Positions 56,804 through 64,000 of a stretch of 64,000 nt of DNA are shown one piece after another. Position 1 is the stretch's first letter; the number at the start of each line of letters is the position of its first letter. The notes under the pieces were generated by a model. The model was not told the origin of the DNA and searched no databases. It saw only the letters and a list, made by a program, of their open reading frames with translations. The DNA is taken from the NCBI RefSeq assembly GCF_003751605.1, contig NZ_RJVJ01000002.1, positions 1,054,001 to 1,118,000 of the forward strand, given 5' to 3'. Made by a program: the position numbers and the translations under genes. The stretch comes from Kitasatospora cineracea. Lineage in GTDB: Bacteria > Actinomycetota > Actinomycetes > Streptomycetales > Streptomycetaceae.

Positions 56804-56980
56804 CGACGCGCCCTCCGCCGCCCTCGGCGGACGTGGTTCCCAGGAGGTCCGCCACCAGGGTGCGGGATCGTCGAAGAAGTTCGCAGGCCGGTCCGGTCGC
56901 GGGGTACTGAAGTCAGGGTTGTTGCAGGAAGGCGACGGGACCGACCGCCGGACCGGATGGCGGGCCTCTCCGGTCACCAC

Positions 56981-57026
56981 GGCAGTACCGGGTAGTACCT
57001 GTGCCAAACCGGCAGTACGCAGTACC
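56981..57026. promoter_or_regulatory. Cluster of four AGTAC motifs upstream of the MerR-like gene
   Basis: AGTAC occurs at 56984, 56994, 57014 and 57021; GGCAGTAC is exactly repeated at 56981 and 57011. The spacing (10, 20 and 7 bases) and lower GC content suggest a promoter or protein-binding region about 300 bp before the gene. The rest of the 56804-57330 gap holds no recognisable gene. Confidence 0.35.
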
Positions 57027-57262
57027 AGTAGTTCGCAGGATGTCATTTGACCGAGAGGAAGAACGGAGGGCGCAAACGCCATCAGGATCGCCCGGCCCGT
57101 GAGATGAAGCAGTTCTCGTCCGGGCGGACACCGCAGACCCCTCGAAGCACGAAGGACGGTGGTTTCCGGTCACGCATACGCGATCCCCGCAGGTCCCCTC
57201 CCCCGGGGCGGTGCGGAACAAGGAACCCGGCCAGAGCCGGTAGATGGTGTTGTTTCCCCTTC

Positions 57263-57295
57263 GGGGCCCCGGAGCCGCCACGGCGCCGGGGCCCC
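57263..57295 (+). promoter_or_regulatory. Hairpin in the 5' leader of the MerR-like gene
   Basis: GGGGCCCCGG (57263-57272) pairs with CCGGGGCCCC (57286-57295), with an inner GCCG/CGGC stem. It ends 35 bases before the GTG start. It could be a terminator of an upstream transcript or an attenuator in a long leader. Confidence 0.5.
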
Positions 57296-57330
57296 TCCAC
57301 GCGTTCCTGAAACCCACTCGAAGAGGTGCA

Positions 57331-57678
57331 GTGACCACGACCACCAACCGACCCATCACCGCAAGCAGTTTCGACGACGACCACCCCGCCTGCACCATGG
57401 GCCGCGCCGCCGAGATGACCGCCACCACCGCCGGCTTCCTGCGCGCCCTCGGCGAACACCGCCTCATCACCCCGCTGCGCTCCGAAGGCGGCCACCGCCG
57501 CTACTCCCGCTACCAGCTGCGCATCGCCATGCGCGCCCGCGACCTCGTCGACCAGGGCACCCCCATCGAAGCGGCCTGCCGCATCATCATCCTCGAGGAC
57601 CAACTCGAAGAAGCCCTGCGCATCAACGAGCAACTGCGCCGCAGCCAGAGCGGACCGGACTCGGCGGCCGACACCTGA
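57331..57678 (+). CDS. MerR-like small DNA-binding protein
   Basis: A 115-residue protein from GTG 57331 with AAGAGG upstream. The winged-helix part is TMGRAAEMTATTAGFLRALG, then LITPLRSEGGHRRYSRYQLR, which contains the MerR recognition pattern G-GHRRY. The C-terminal helix is short (RARDLVDQGTPIEAACRIII). It lacks an effector domain, like BldC/SoxR-like minimal MerR proteins. It stands in a cold-shock/RNA metabolism neighbourhood (CBS, DEAD-box helicase, CspA). Confidence 0.85.
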   Translation: MTTTTNRPITASSFDDDHPACTMGRAAEMTATTAGFLRALGEHRLITPLRSEGGHRRYSRYQLRIAMRARDLVDQGTPIEAACRIIILEDQLEEALRINEQLRRSQSGPDSAADT

Positions 57679-57984
57679 CCCCCACCGTGGACGACCTCGG
57701 CCGGGACACCGCCACGTCCCGATCACTGTCACGGCAGCCGCCCCACGGCCGGGGAGAACCGGGGCTGTCGTTCCGGGCGGGCCGTCGCAACCCTGCCGAA
57801 CCGCACCGGCACGGCCCGAGTCCTGCGTGTGGACTCGTGACCCACACCGCCGCTCCCGGACGACCCCGGCCCGTGCAGCGCCGCACGGTCCCGGCACACC
57901 CGTCCCTTTGGCAGCCGCCGCCGCCTCGGGCCCGGCCCGACGGTAGGCGGTCCGGCGTCGACCGGCGGGTGCCTTCGGCCGGTC
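57679..57984. other. Convergent intergenic region with hairpin after the CBS gene
   Basis: About 306 bp without a recognisable gene. GACCGGC (57960-57966) and GCCGGTC (57978-57984) form a 7-bp stem immediately after the minus-strand CBS stop codon, a modest terminator candidate. Confidence 0.45.
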
Positions 57985-58365
57985 CTAGAAGTCGAGGAGG
58001 CCGACGGCGTGGCCGTCGTGGTCCACCACCGGCCACGTGTCCAGACCTCGGGCGCGCATGGCGGCGAGGGCGTCCGAGGCCGGCATGTCGGCGGTGGCGA
58101 ACGGGGCGCGGTCGAGGGCGATGTCGCGGACCGGGGTGCGCTCGGTGTACCAGGACCGGGCCTGGAACGGCGCGAGGTGGAGCCGGGTCAGCAGCCCGGC
58201 GCAGCGGCCGTCGTCGGCGCGGACCAGGACGTGGTCCGCACCGGAGCTGTGCAGGATGTCCATCGCGGTGTCGGCGGTGACGTCGTCGCCGATCTGCAGT
58301 TCCGGGTGTTTCATGAGGTCGCCGACCGTGGTGATGGTCGCGGGCCGTTCGAGGCTGATGGTCAT
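57985..58365 (-). CDS. CBS-domain protein
   Basis: A 126-residue protein, ATG 58365 with GAAGGA upstream. Two CBS units: TTVGDLMKHPELQIGDDVTADTAM... with GADHVLVRADDGRCAGLLTR, and ASDALAAMRARGLDTWPVVDHDG with HAVGLLDF. CBS pairs bind AMP/ATP. It lies 171 bp downstream of the DEAD-box helicase in the same direction and probably belongs to the same stress-related group. Confidence 0.88.
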   Translation of the reverse strand: MTISLERPATITTVGDLMKHPELQIGDDVTADTAMDILHSSGADHVLVRADDGRCAGLLTRLHLAPFQARSWYTERTPVRDIALDRAPFATADMPASDALAAMRARGLDTWPVVDHDGHAVGLLDF

Positions 58366-58536
58366 GGGCGTTGTCCTTCGGGTCGTCGCCGCCGACGAGG
58401 GCGGTGGTCCGGGTGCTGGCGGGGGCGGGCTGACGGTGGTTCGCAGCGTGCGGTGGGGCCGTGACGGGCGGGGCCGGACGTGCGGCCCCAGGGCGTGCGA
58501 GCGGGCACCGTGTCACGGTCCGGCCCGTACGGCGCG

Positions 58537-60039
58537 CTAACCGGCGAGGGCGGTGGGCTCGGGCATCCCGGTGCGGGAGCCGGCGACAGCACGTGCGGCG
58601 CGAGAAGCCCGGCGGCGCCGGTTACGGCTCGTGGAGGTGCTGCGGCGCGGGCGTTCGACGACCGGATCGGCGATCACGGTGGGGATGCCGGTGGGCACGC
58701 GGGCGCCGGTGATCCGGGCCAGTTCCTCGTCTCCGGCGCTGACGCGGGTGGTGACGGGGGTGATGGCGGCGGTGGTCATCATGCGGGCCGTCTCGCGGCG
58801 CTGGTCGGGCAGGACCAGGGTGACGACGGTGCCGGACTCGCCGGCCCGGGCGGTGCGTCCGCCGCGGTGCAGGTAGTCCTTGTGGTCGGCGGGCGGGTCC
58901 AGGTTGACGACCAGGTCGAGGCCGTCGACGTGGATGCCGCGGGCGGCGACGTTGGTGGCGATCAGGGCGGTGACCTGGCCGTTGCGGAACTGCTCCAGGG
59001 TGCGGGTGCGCTGCGGCTGGGACTTGCCGCCGTGCAGGGCCGCGGCCTTGACCCCGTTGGCGAGCAGGTCCCGCACCAGGCGGTCGGCGCCGTACTTGGT
59101 GTCGGTGAACATGATGACCCCGCCGTCGCGGGAGGCGATGTGCGCGATCGTGGCGGCCTTGTCGGAGCTGTGCACGTGCAGCACGTGGTGTTCCATCGTG
59201 CTGACCGCGCCCGCGGACGGGTCCACCGAGTGCGTGACCGGGTCCTTCAGGAAGCGGCGGACCAGGCGGTCGACGTTGCGGTCCAGGGTGGCGGAGAACA
59301 GCATCGTCTGGCAGCCTTCGGCGACCTGGTCGAGGAGGGCGATCACCTGCGGCAGGAAACCCACGTCGGCCATCTGGTCGGCCTCGTCCAGGACCGTGGT
59401 GCCGACTCCGTCCAACCGGCAGTCACCGCGCTGGACCAGGTCCGCGAGCCGTCCGGGGGTGGCGACCACGACCTCGGCGCCGCGGCTCAGCGCCTGGGCC
59501 TGGCGTCCGATGGACACCCCGCCGACCACCGTGGCCAGGCGCAGGCGCACCGCGTGGGCGTACGGGGTGAGGGCCTCGGTCACCTGCTGCGCGAGTTCGC
59601 GGGTGGGGACCAGGACCAGCGCCAGCGGTCGACCCGGTTCGGCCTTCCGGCCGGCGGTGCGGGCCAGCAGGGCGAGGCCGAACGCGAGGGTCTTGCCGGA
59701 GCCGGTGCGGCCGCGACCGAGCACGTCGCGGCCGGCCAGCGAGTTCGGCAGCGTCGCGGCCTGGATCGGGAACGGCGAGGTGACGCCCTGGCGGGTCAGC
59801 GTCGCCAGCAGCGCCCCCGGCATGTCCAGCTCGTCGAAGGACTCGACGGCCGGCAGCGCCGGGGTCGTGCTCGTCGGCAGCGCGAACTCGCCCTGCACGG
59901 AAGGCTTCTGACGGCTGCGGCGGTCGGCGGCGCTCCGGCCGCCGACGGGCCGGCCACCGTGGAAGGAGCCACCGGAGCGGGAGCCTGCGGCGGAACGGGA
60001 GCGGGAACCCTGCTGCGGGAAGCGACTGGAACTGTTCAT
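58537..60039 (-). CDS. DEAD-box ATP-dependent RNA helicase
   Basis: A 500-residue protein from ATG 60039. The N-terminus is Arg/Ser/Gly-rich (1-50), then the Q motif (ESFDELDMPGALLATL, SPFPIQAATLP), motif I GRTGSGKTLAF, Ia PTRELAQQV, II VLDEADQMAD, III FSATLD, IV IMFTDTK, V ATNVAARGIHVDGLDLVVNL and VI HRGGRTARAGESG. The basic C-terminal tail likely binds RNA. Such helicases unwind structured mRNA in the cold and often sit beside cspA, as here. Confidence 0.94.
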   Translation of the reverse strand: MNSSSRFPQQGSRSRSAAGSRSGGSFHGGRPVGGRSAADRRSRQKPSVQGEFALPTSTTPALPAVESFDELDMPGALLATLTRQGVTSPFPIQAATLPNSLAGRDVLGRGRTGSGKTLAFGLALLARTAGRKAEPGRPLALVLVPTRELAQQVTEALTPYAHAVRLRLATVVGGVSIGRQAQALSRGAEVVVATPGRLADLVQRGDCRLDGVGTTVLDEADQMADVGFLPQVIALLDQVAEGCQTMLFSATLDRNVDRLVRRFLKDPVTHSVDPSAGAVSTMEHHVLHVHSSDKAATIAHIASRDGGVIMFTDTKYGADRLVRDLLANGVKAAALHGGKSQPQRTRTLEQFRNGQVTALIATNVAARGIHVDGLDLVVNLDPPADHKDYLHRGGRTARAGESGTVVTLVLPDQRRETARMMTTAAITPVTTRVSAGDEELARITGARVPTGIPTVIADPVVERPRRSTSTSRNRRRRASRAARAVAGSRTGMPEPTALAG

Positions 60040-60326
60040 GCGGGAGACCTTCCTCGGGACGGCACGTCACGAGGAGGGCTCCGCGGCGCTGGGCGGAGGC
60101 CGCAAGGAAACGGGCCGGAAGTATGACGGGCGGGGCGTGGACGGTGGAACCGTGCGGCACGTCACCTGCGGTCGGCGCTCACCGGGAAGAGGTGGGAGCG
60201 AAGAACCTCGAACCGTGGAATGACACGGCAGGGCGGCGATCCGTACGCGGCGCCGGGCGCCTCGCGTGGGGATGACCGCCGATGGCGGGGCCGGGACTGG
60301 CCGGGACGTGCGTCGTGGCGCAATGC
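60040..60326 (-). other. Leader region of the DEAD-box helicase gene
   Basis: About 290 bp between the cspA terminator and the helicase start, with no recognisable gene on either strand. It probably holds the helicase promoter and a long 5' untranslated region, as is common for cold-induced RNA helicases. Confidence 0.4.
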
Positions 60327-60368
60327 CGAGGGGCCCGCACCGAGCGTGTACGCGGTGCGGGCCCCTCG
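60327..60368 (-). terminator. Strong terminator after cspA
   Basis: Perfect 16-bp arms CGAGGGGCCCGCACCG (60327-60342) and its complement (60353-60368), loop of ten bases. It begins 29 bp downstream of the cspA stop and separates it from the helicase. Confidence 0.88.
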
Positions 60369-60396
60369 CTGCCGGGCGGGCGCCGTGGCAGGAAAA

Positions 60397-60600
60397 CTAC
60401 AGCGGACGGATGTTCTCGGCCTGCGGGCCCTTCTGGCCCTGCGCGACGTCGAACTCGACCTTCTGGCCCTCGAGCAGCTCACGGAAGCCGCCGGCGTTGA
60501 TGTTCGAGTAGTGGGCGAACACGTCCGGGCCGCCACCCTCCTGCTCGATGAAGCCGAAGCCCTTTTCCGCGTTGAACCACTTCACAGTGCCATTAGCCAT
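60397..60600 (-). CDS. Cold shock protein, CspA family
   Basis: A 67-residue protein of standard length, ATG 60600 with GAAGGAG upstream. It has RNP1-like GTVKWFNAEKGFGFIEQ and RNP2-like PDVFAHYSNI, ending with QKGPQAENIRPL. It binds single-stranded RNA as a chaperone. The region upstream (60601 to about 60780) is less GC-rich and free of genes, consistent with a long cold-shock leader. Confidence 0.96.
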   Translation of the reverse strand: MANGTVKWFNAEKGFGFIEQEGGGPDVFAHYSNINAGGFRELLEGQKVEFDVAQGQKGPQAENIRPL

Positions 60601-60972
60601 AAATAAATCTCCTTCAAGGGGCTGTCCGAAGTCCGCACGGTACCGACTCCGAGATGCCGCGATGATGACCCACCCGGAACGAAACCGGAAAAAAATACGC
60701 CCGCGACACCTCAGCAGACGTAAAGAAATCTCATGGGAACCACTACTGCAACTACATGCGACTCTAGCAGGCCGATGCGTTCCGTGGTGGATATTTCACC
60801 GCGGGCTCCCTGGGAAACCGGCTTCCGACCTGCCGCCCCGGAGCCGTCGACGCGGTCAACACACCGCGCCACCAGGCACATCGATGACAAGAACGCACGC
60901 CGCACCCACCCCGGAATCTCCCCGGCAGTTGCGACGCGGACGGAACGGGAGCGGCTGCGCACGGACTGCCTC

Positions 60973-61054
60973 GCGGCAGCCCCGGCCGTCGGCCGCCGCG
61001 CCGTCCGCGCCCGGCGGCAGCCCCGGCCGTCGGCCGCCGCGCCGTCCGCGTCCG
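60973..61054. repeat. 41-bp direct tandem repeat, two copies
   Basis: Copies at 60973-61013 and 61014-61054 differ at one base near the end (GCCC versus GTCC) and each starts GCGGCAGCCCCGGCCGTCGG. They are followed by shorter GGCGCAGGCG-type repeats to about 61082. No gene was recognised across this segment. Confidence 0.8.
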
Positions 61055-61208
61055 GCGGCGGCGCAGGCGGCGCAGGCGGCGGACGACCCCACTCGAATTC
61101 CGGCATGCAGGATTTCCAGGCCGGCGCTGCCCGGATTCGCTCCGCAACGACCGCCGCGCCCGGGAACCGGCACGAATCTCGGCGGTTCGGGAGCGGACCG
61201 AACCCGCT

Positions 61209-61566
61209 TTGGTGAAGGAGCAGTTCAAGGAGGAGGTCGAGCAGCGCACCGGCGAGGTCGCGGCCGTGCTCGACGGGTCGGAGGGGGTGCTGCGCGACCG
61301 GGCGGGCGGTGCACCCCTGCGTGGTGAGCACGGTGGTCGAACGCGCGGACTTCGCCGAACCCGCCCTGGACGAGCCGAGGTTGGATCCGCAGCACTGCCT
61401 GCGCAACCTGCGGGTGGTGGCCTCCCGGCACCCGTACGACCTGGGACCCGTGCCGCCGGTCGTCGACTTCGACCCGGCCCGGTTCAAGATCGCGGCTGAC
61501 AGCGCCGTCGTCGGCCCGCTCGACAGCCGCCCCGGCCTGCTGCGGATGGACCCGTTCGCGGGGGAC
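61209..61566 (+). pseudogene. Remnant of Mrr-like restriction endonuclease gene
   Basis: The first frame reads VKEQFKEEVEQRTGEVAAVL and GSEGVLRDRAGG, then homology shifts to another frame with VVSTVVERADFAEPALDEP, DPQHCLRNLRVVASRHPYDL and GPVPPVVDFDPARFKIAADS, ending GLDSRP-like (PLDSRPGLLRMDPF). This resembles the region just before the Mrr nuclease domain in streptomycete restriction endonucleases; the nuclease domain itself is missing. A frameshift near 61300 and loss of the 3' end mark it as decayed. Confidence 0.45.
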
Positions 61567-61958
61567 GGGTTCGTTGCGAGCAGGGCGCTCAGCAGGGCGA
61601 AGCGGAACCAGCCGTCGAGTTGGGGCACGGGCTCGGCGTCGAACCAGCAGTCAGCGGCTTGCGGATCCGATGGGGCCTCCAGGAGGATCGCGGTGGGGCG
61701 CGGATCGCCGGAGGGCAGCGGGGCAAGGGCCGCGCAGGCCCGGATCGCCGGGTCCGGGTCGGTGAGCGGGTCACTTCCCGCTCAGCCGGACCGACTCGGG
61801 CGGCCTCTTCGTATCCGCCGCGTCCGCGCTCGGCGCCGTGATCATCTTTCGCGAGGCGACGGAGCGCAACACCGGGTTTCCGCCGTGGACCTCGTCTGCC
61901 GCGCCCCGGCCGGCGCGGTGCCCTCGGAGGAGCGATCGACGAGCACCGCTGTTCCGCT
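61567..61958. other. Unassigned segment, possible decayed coding sequence
   Basis: On the minus strand one frame reads DPDPAIRACAALAPLPSGDP, then AILLEAPSDPQAADCWFDAE and PQLDGWFRFALLSALL, which has protein-like composition but no start or known family. It abuts the Mrr-like remnant on its left. Confidence 0.35.
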
Positions 61959-62696
61959 CTATCCGGCGGTCTCCACCAGCACGATCTGGACGAGATAGGG
62001 GAGGACCGCGACCGCCTGGGGGTCGTGGTCGAGCAGCACCGCGACCGGTGCCCGGCCGTGGGCCCGCAGTGCCTCGACCGGGCGCGCCCAGCGGGGCGGG
62101 TCGAGGGGAGCGCGCGGTGCGGCCGGTCGCCGCTCCTGCTCGACGCCGATCGCCGGGGCGGTGGAGGGTACCGAACCGGACATCGCCGCGACCCGTGACT
62201 TCTGTGCCAGCAGCGCCTCGCAGTGCTGCGCCAACCCGGTCTCCACAGCGGAGATCCAGGTGAGCCCGGCAGCCGCACCCACCGGGGGACGGAACGGGGG
62301 CCGGGGAAGCGGCGGCGCGCCGAAGGCGTCCTCGCGCGGTATCCGGCGCAGCGAGCCGGTGGCCAGGTCCAGCCCCCAGACCGGGGGCTGCTCCTCGGAC
62401 GAGCATGCGGGCCGGTGGGCCGCCAGCGCGCCGTAGGCGGCGAGAGCCGTGAGGGCGGCGGCGGTGCGATCCTCGCCGGGGTCCTGCCCGCTGCCCGCGG
62501 CGGCTGCGCCGAGCACCGCGCCCAACAGGCCGGTGTGGTCCCGGGCCACCCCGTCCGCCCGGGCAAGGAACTGCCCGGCGTCCACCGCCTCCCCGCCGAT
62601 GCGCTGCAGGAAGGCTGCCCGCGCCTCCGCCTGGGTGGTCCCCCGCCGGCTGCCGCCGTACGGGTCCGCGGCGGAGGCGTCCGATCGCAGCTCCAT
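61959..62696 (-). CDS. Possible YcaO-like cyclodehydratase-related protein (tentative)
   Basis: A 245-residue frame from ATG 62696 behind GGAGGAGGGAGGG. Segments such as DRTAAALTALAAYGALAAHR, PVWGLDLATGSLRRIPREDA, GAAAGLTWISAVETGLAQHC and PVAVLLDHDPQAVAVLPYLV recall the ATP-grasp-like YcaO domain used in azoline-forming peptide maturation, but it is shorter than a full YcaO enzyme and the diagnostic Glu-rich ATP motifs are not clear. It sits among pseudogenes and may itself be decaying. The frame continues upstream without stop into the dimethylargininase remnant. Confidence 0.45.
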   Translation of the reverse strand: MELRSDASAADPYGGSRRGTTQAEARAAFLQRIGGEAVDAGQFLARADGVARDHTGLLGAVLGAAAAGSGQDPGEDRTAAALTALAAYGALAAHRPACSSEEQPPVWGLDLATGSLRRIPREDAFGAPPLPRPPFRPPVGAAAGLTWISAVETGLAQHCEALLAQKSRVAAMSGSVPSTAPAIGVEQERRPAAPRAPLDPPRWARPVEALRAHGRAPVAVLLDHDPQAVAVLPYLVQIVLVETAG

Positions 62697-62770
62697 GGCC
62701 CTCCCTCCTCCGGGCTCCCGCTGTCGGTGAGCCTCTCGGTCCATGGAATACGGACTGGATATCCGCCGGA

Positions 62771-63050
62771 TCATCCCGCGATATAAGCCGCTCCCCGGGA
62801 GCTGTCCCGGATGACGAGGGTGCAGCACTTCGCGCCGCCACCGTCCTTCAGCGGAGAAGGCTTCCGGGTCGTACATGATCTCGTCGCCGTCGAGCACGGT
62901 CAGGACCGTGTCGAGGTGGTAGAACCGCGGGTCCACGAGTTCCGGACTGATCACCGGGCGCCCGAAGAACTCCTGCGCCTCCGCGTAGGCGGAGCGGCAC
63001 ATCAGGTACCGGCGGGGGCGGGCGGTGCGGACCCGCGGGAAATCATTCAT
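62771..63050 (-). pseudogene. Dimethylargininase/arginine deiminase-like gene with internal deletions
   Basis: ATG 63050 keeps a good ribosome binding site (GAAGGA). The protein starts RPRRYLMCRSAY, as in actinobacterial DDAH, but jumps directly to AEAQEFFGRPVISPELVDPR and FYHLDTVLTVLDGDEIMYDP EAFS, omitting about 120 residues. After a second gap and a frameshift near 62858 the C-terminal LKDGGGAKCCTLVIRD with the active-site Cys appears, ending at TGA 62771. The three pieces in order show a gene reduced by two deletions. Confidence 0.75.
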
Positions 63051-63630
63051 GGCAGGGTTCCTTCGACGGGATGCGGCAGACGGCACGGTGCGCGGACGGC
63101 ATGGTGCGGAGGCGTCACCCGGTCCTGACGCACGGGCCCCGGACAGGTGAGGTGAGGTGGCGTCCTCGGCATCGGCAGCCGGGCCGCTCACGGAGGTCGC
63201 CGATCGAGGGTCGACCGGCTCGGGGCCGGCCGCAGGGGGACGCCGAGAATGTGTGTCGGCGCGGAATCACACGCATTTGCCGGGGCGTCGGCGAAACCGC
63301 CCGGGCCGGGAAGCGGGATCCGAGTACTCGGAATCCTCGGGCGCATCAGCGGCCCGATCATGGCACATCCGGGTGCCTGCGGGTGGGCCCGGTATCCGCC
63401 TTTCTTCCTGGTTGTGATGTTCCCGTGGAGGTTGCCGGTGCACTACATTGTCAGGGTTGGGGGGGTGTCCAACGGACTGCGCTACAGCTCAAGTGGCTTG
63501 CCATGCAATCGATTCGGGCCGCAGAGGACCCTCTTCTGACGGCCCCTTCGATCAGCTGCGATCCGCGTCCCGACGCCACCGTTCCCGCAGGCGTCCAGGT
63601 CACGTGGTCCAAGTCGGTGGGGAAGGGAAC
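63051..63630. other. Long intergenic region upstream of the SARP gene
   Basis: About 580 bp with no recognisable gene on either strand. It becomes less GC-rich to the right (around 63420-63560) and probably contains the promoter of the regulator gene. Confidence 0.45.
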
Positions 63631-64000
63631 ATGGTGGAGGACATCAGATTCTCCGTGCTCGGGCCCGTGCGCATGCATCGGGGCGAGACCGTTCTCCCGT
63701 CCCGGTCGCCACAGCTGCAGGCTCTTCTGGTGGCCCTGCTGCTCCGTCCCGGACGATCGGCCTCGGCGCATGAATTGATCACGGCGATCTGGGGCGAATC
63801 CTCCCCGGATTCCGCTCTGTCGAGCCTGCGCACGTACGCGTGGCGCCTGCGCCAGGCCCTGGAGGTCGACCGTACCGACCCCAAGTTACTCATTTCCCTG
63901 CACGACGGATACCAGTTGATGGTTGCTCCGGACTCGGTGGACGCGAACTGCGCGGACAAGCTGGCCGCCGACGCCGCACGTGCCCGTTCACAGGGCCGGG
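63631..64000 (+). CDS. SARP-family (AfsR/DnrI-like) transcriptional activator, 3' end outside window
   Basis: ATG 63631 follows GGAAGGG. The visible 123 codons encode IRFSVLGPVRMHRGETVLPS, then PQLQALLVALLLRPGRSASA, HELITAIWGESSPDSALSSL and RTYAWRLRQALEV, the OmpR-type winged-helix DNA-binding domain of SARP regulators, and the start of the bacterial transcriptional activator domain. Codon 86 (63886-63888) is TTA, the rare leucine codon read by the bldA tRNA, so translation is probably development-dependent. SARPs activate antibiotic clusters; its target is likely to the right of the window or this locus. Confidence 0.9.
   Translation, partial: MVEDIRFSVLGPVRMHRGETVLPSRSPQLQALLVALLLRPGRSASAHELITAIWGESSPDSALSSLRTYAWRLRQALEVDRTDPKLLISLHDGYQLMVAPDSVDANCADKLAADAARARSQGR

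Noticed and set aside
60711..61628. Minus-strand 305-codon frame in the pseudogene region
   Set aside because: It includes a 41-bp repeat and Arg/Ala/Gly-rich sequence and overlaps the better supported Mrr-like remnant; no domain was seen.

Overview
The window is very GC-rich (about 73-75 percent by eye) with strong G/C bias at third codon positions, GTG starts, overlapping ATGA/GTGA stop-start junctions, ECF sigma factors of the SigE type, a SARP regulator with a TTA codon and a WXG100 secretion gene. This points to a streptomycete (Streptomyces or Kitasatospora) chromosome. No tRNA, rRNA, CRISPR array or insertion sequence was recognised.

Region 1 (1-37.3 kb) looks like one large specialised-metabolite locus. 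It opens with the ketoreductase-ACP end of a type I PKS and a translationally coupled MATE transporter fused to a GT39-type glycosyltransferase. An anti-sigma/anti-anti-sigma pair (4.0-5.5 kb) follows. A minus-strand block (5.8-18.1 kb) encodes an InhA-type enoyl reductase, an esterase-HpgT aminotransferase fusion, a phosphopantetheinyl transferase, a GMC oxidoreductase, a MaoC hydratase, an acyl ligase, an amidohydrolase, an SDR, a Rieske oxygenase and a sodium symporter with its DUF3311 partner. A plus-strand block (18.3-37.3 kb) encodes an EamA exporter, a TetR regulator, hydroxymandelate oxidase, two ACPs, two ketosynthases, a truncated ketosynthase-like protein, three more ligases, hydroxymandelate synthase, a PhyH oxygenase, prephenate dehydrogenase, an acyl-CoA dehydrogenase, a thiolase and a DUF35 protein. 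All four steps to 4-hydroxyphenylglycine (prephenate dehydrogenase, HmaS, Hmo, HpgT) are present but dispersed, and no NRPS module is seen. Discrete KS, ACP, ligase, SDR, MaoC and enoyl-reductase genes together could form a dissociated reducing carbon-chain assembly line primed or decorated by an aromatic C7/C8 unit. Two copies of a TGACCG/CGGTCA-type operator suggest that the TetR protein controls the export and aromatic-unit genes.

Region 2 (37.5-53.8 kb) is accessory and housekeeping content. It has two tandem secreted beta-lactamase-like serine hydrolases, a type VII secretion module (WXG100-like protein, secreted amidase, small membrane protein), two ECF sigma operons, a SUKH/SMI1 gene with an in-frame TGA, a three-gene cation/proton transport operon behind a probable cation riboswitch, a MarR regulator, a SpoIIE-type phosphatase, a dienelactone-like hydrolase and an ArsR-type regulator. 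A palindrome TTGCAYWRTGCAA occurs four times between 48.6 and 54.0 kb.

Region 3 (54-57 kb) is a decaying aromatic-catabolism island: an intact LigC-like dehydrogenase, an N-terminally truncated LigB dioxygenase, an N-terminally truncated 3-hydroxyacyl-CoA dehydrogenase abutting it head to head at a 16-bp palindrome, and an amidohydrolase frameshifted in a (CGCT)4 tract.

Region 4 (57.3-60.6 kb) is a stress/cold-shock group: MerR-like, CBS, DEAD-box helicase and CspA. Region 5 (60.7-63.1 kb) is a pseudogene-rich stretch with remnants of an Mrr-like nuclease and a dimethylargininase around a possible YcaO-like gene. The window ends inside a SARP-family activator gene (63.6 kb), probably the start of another regulated cluster.
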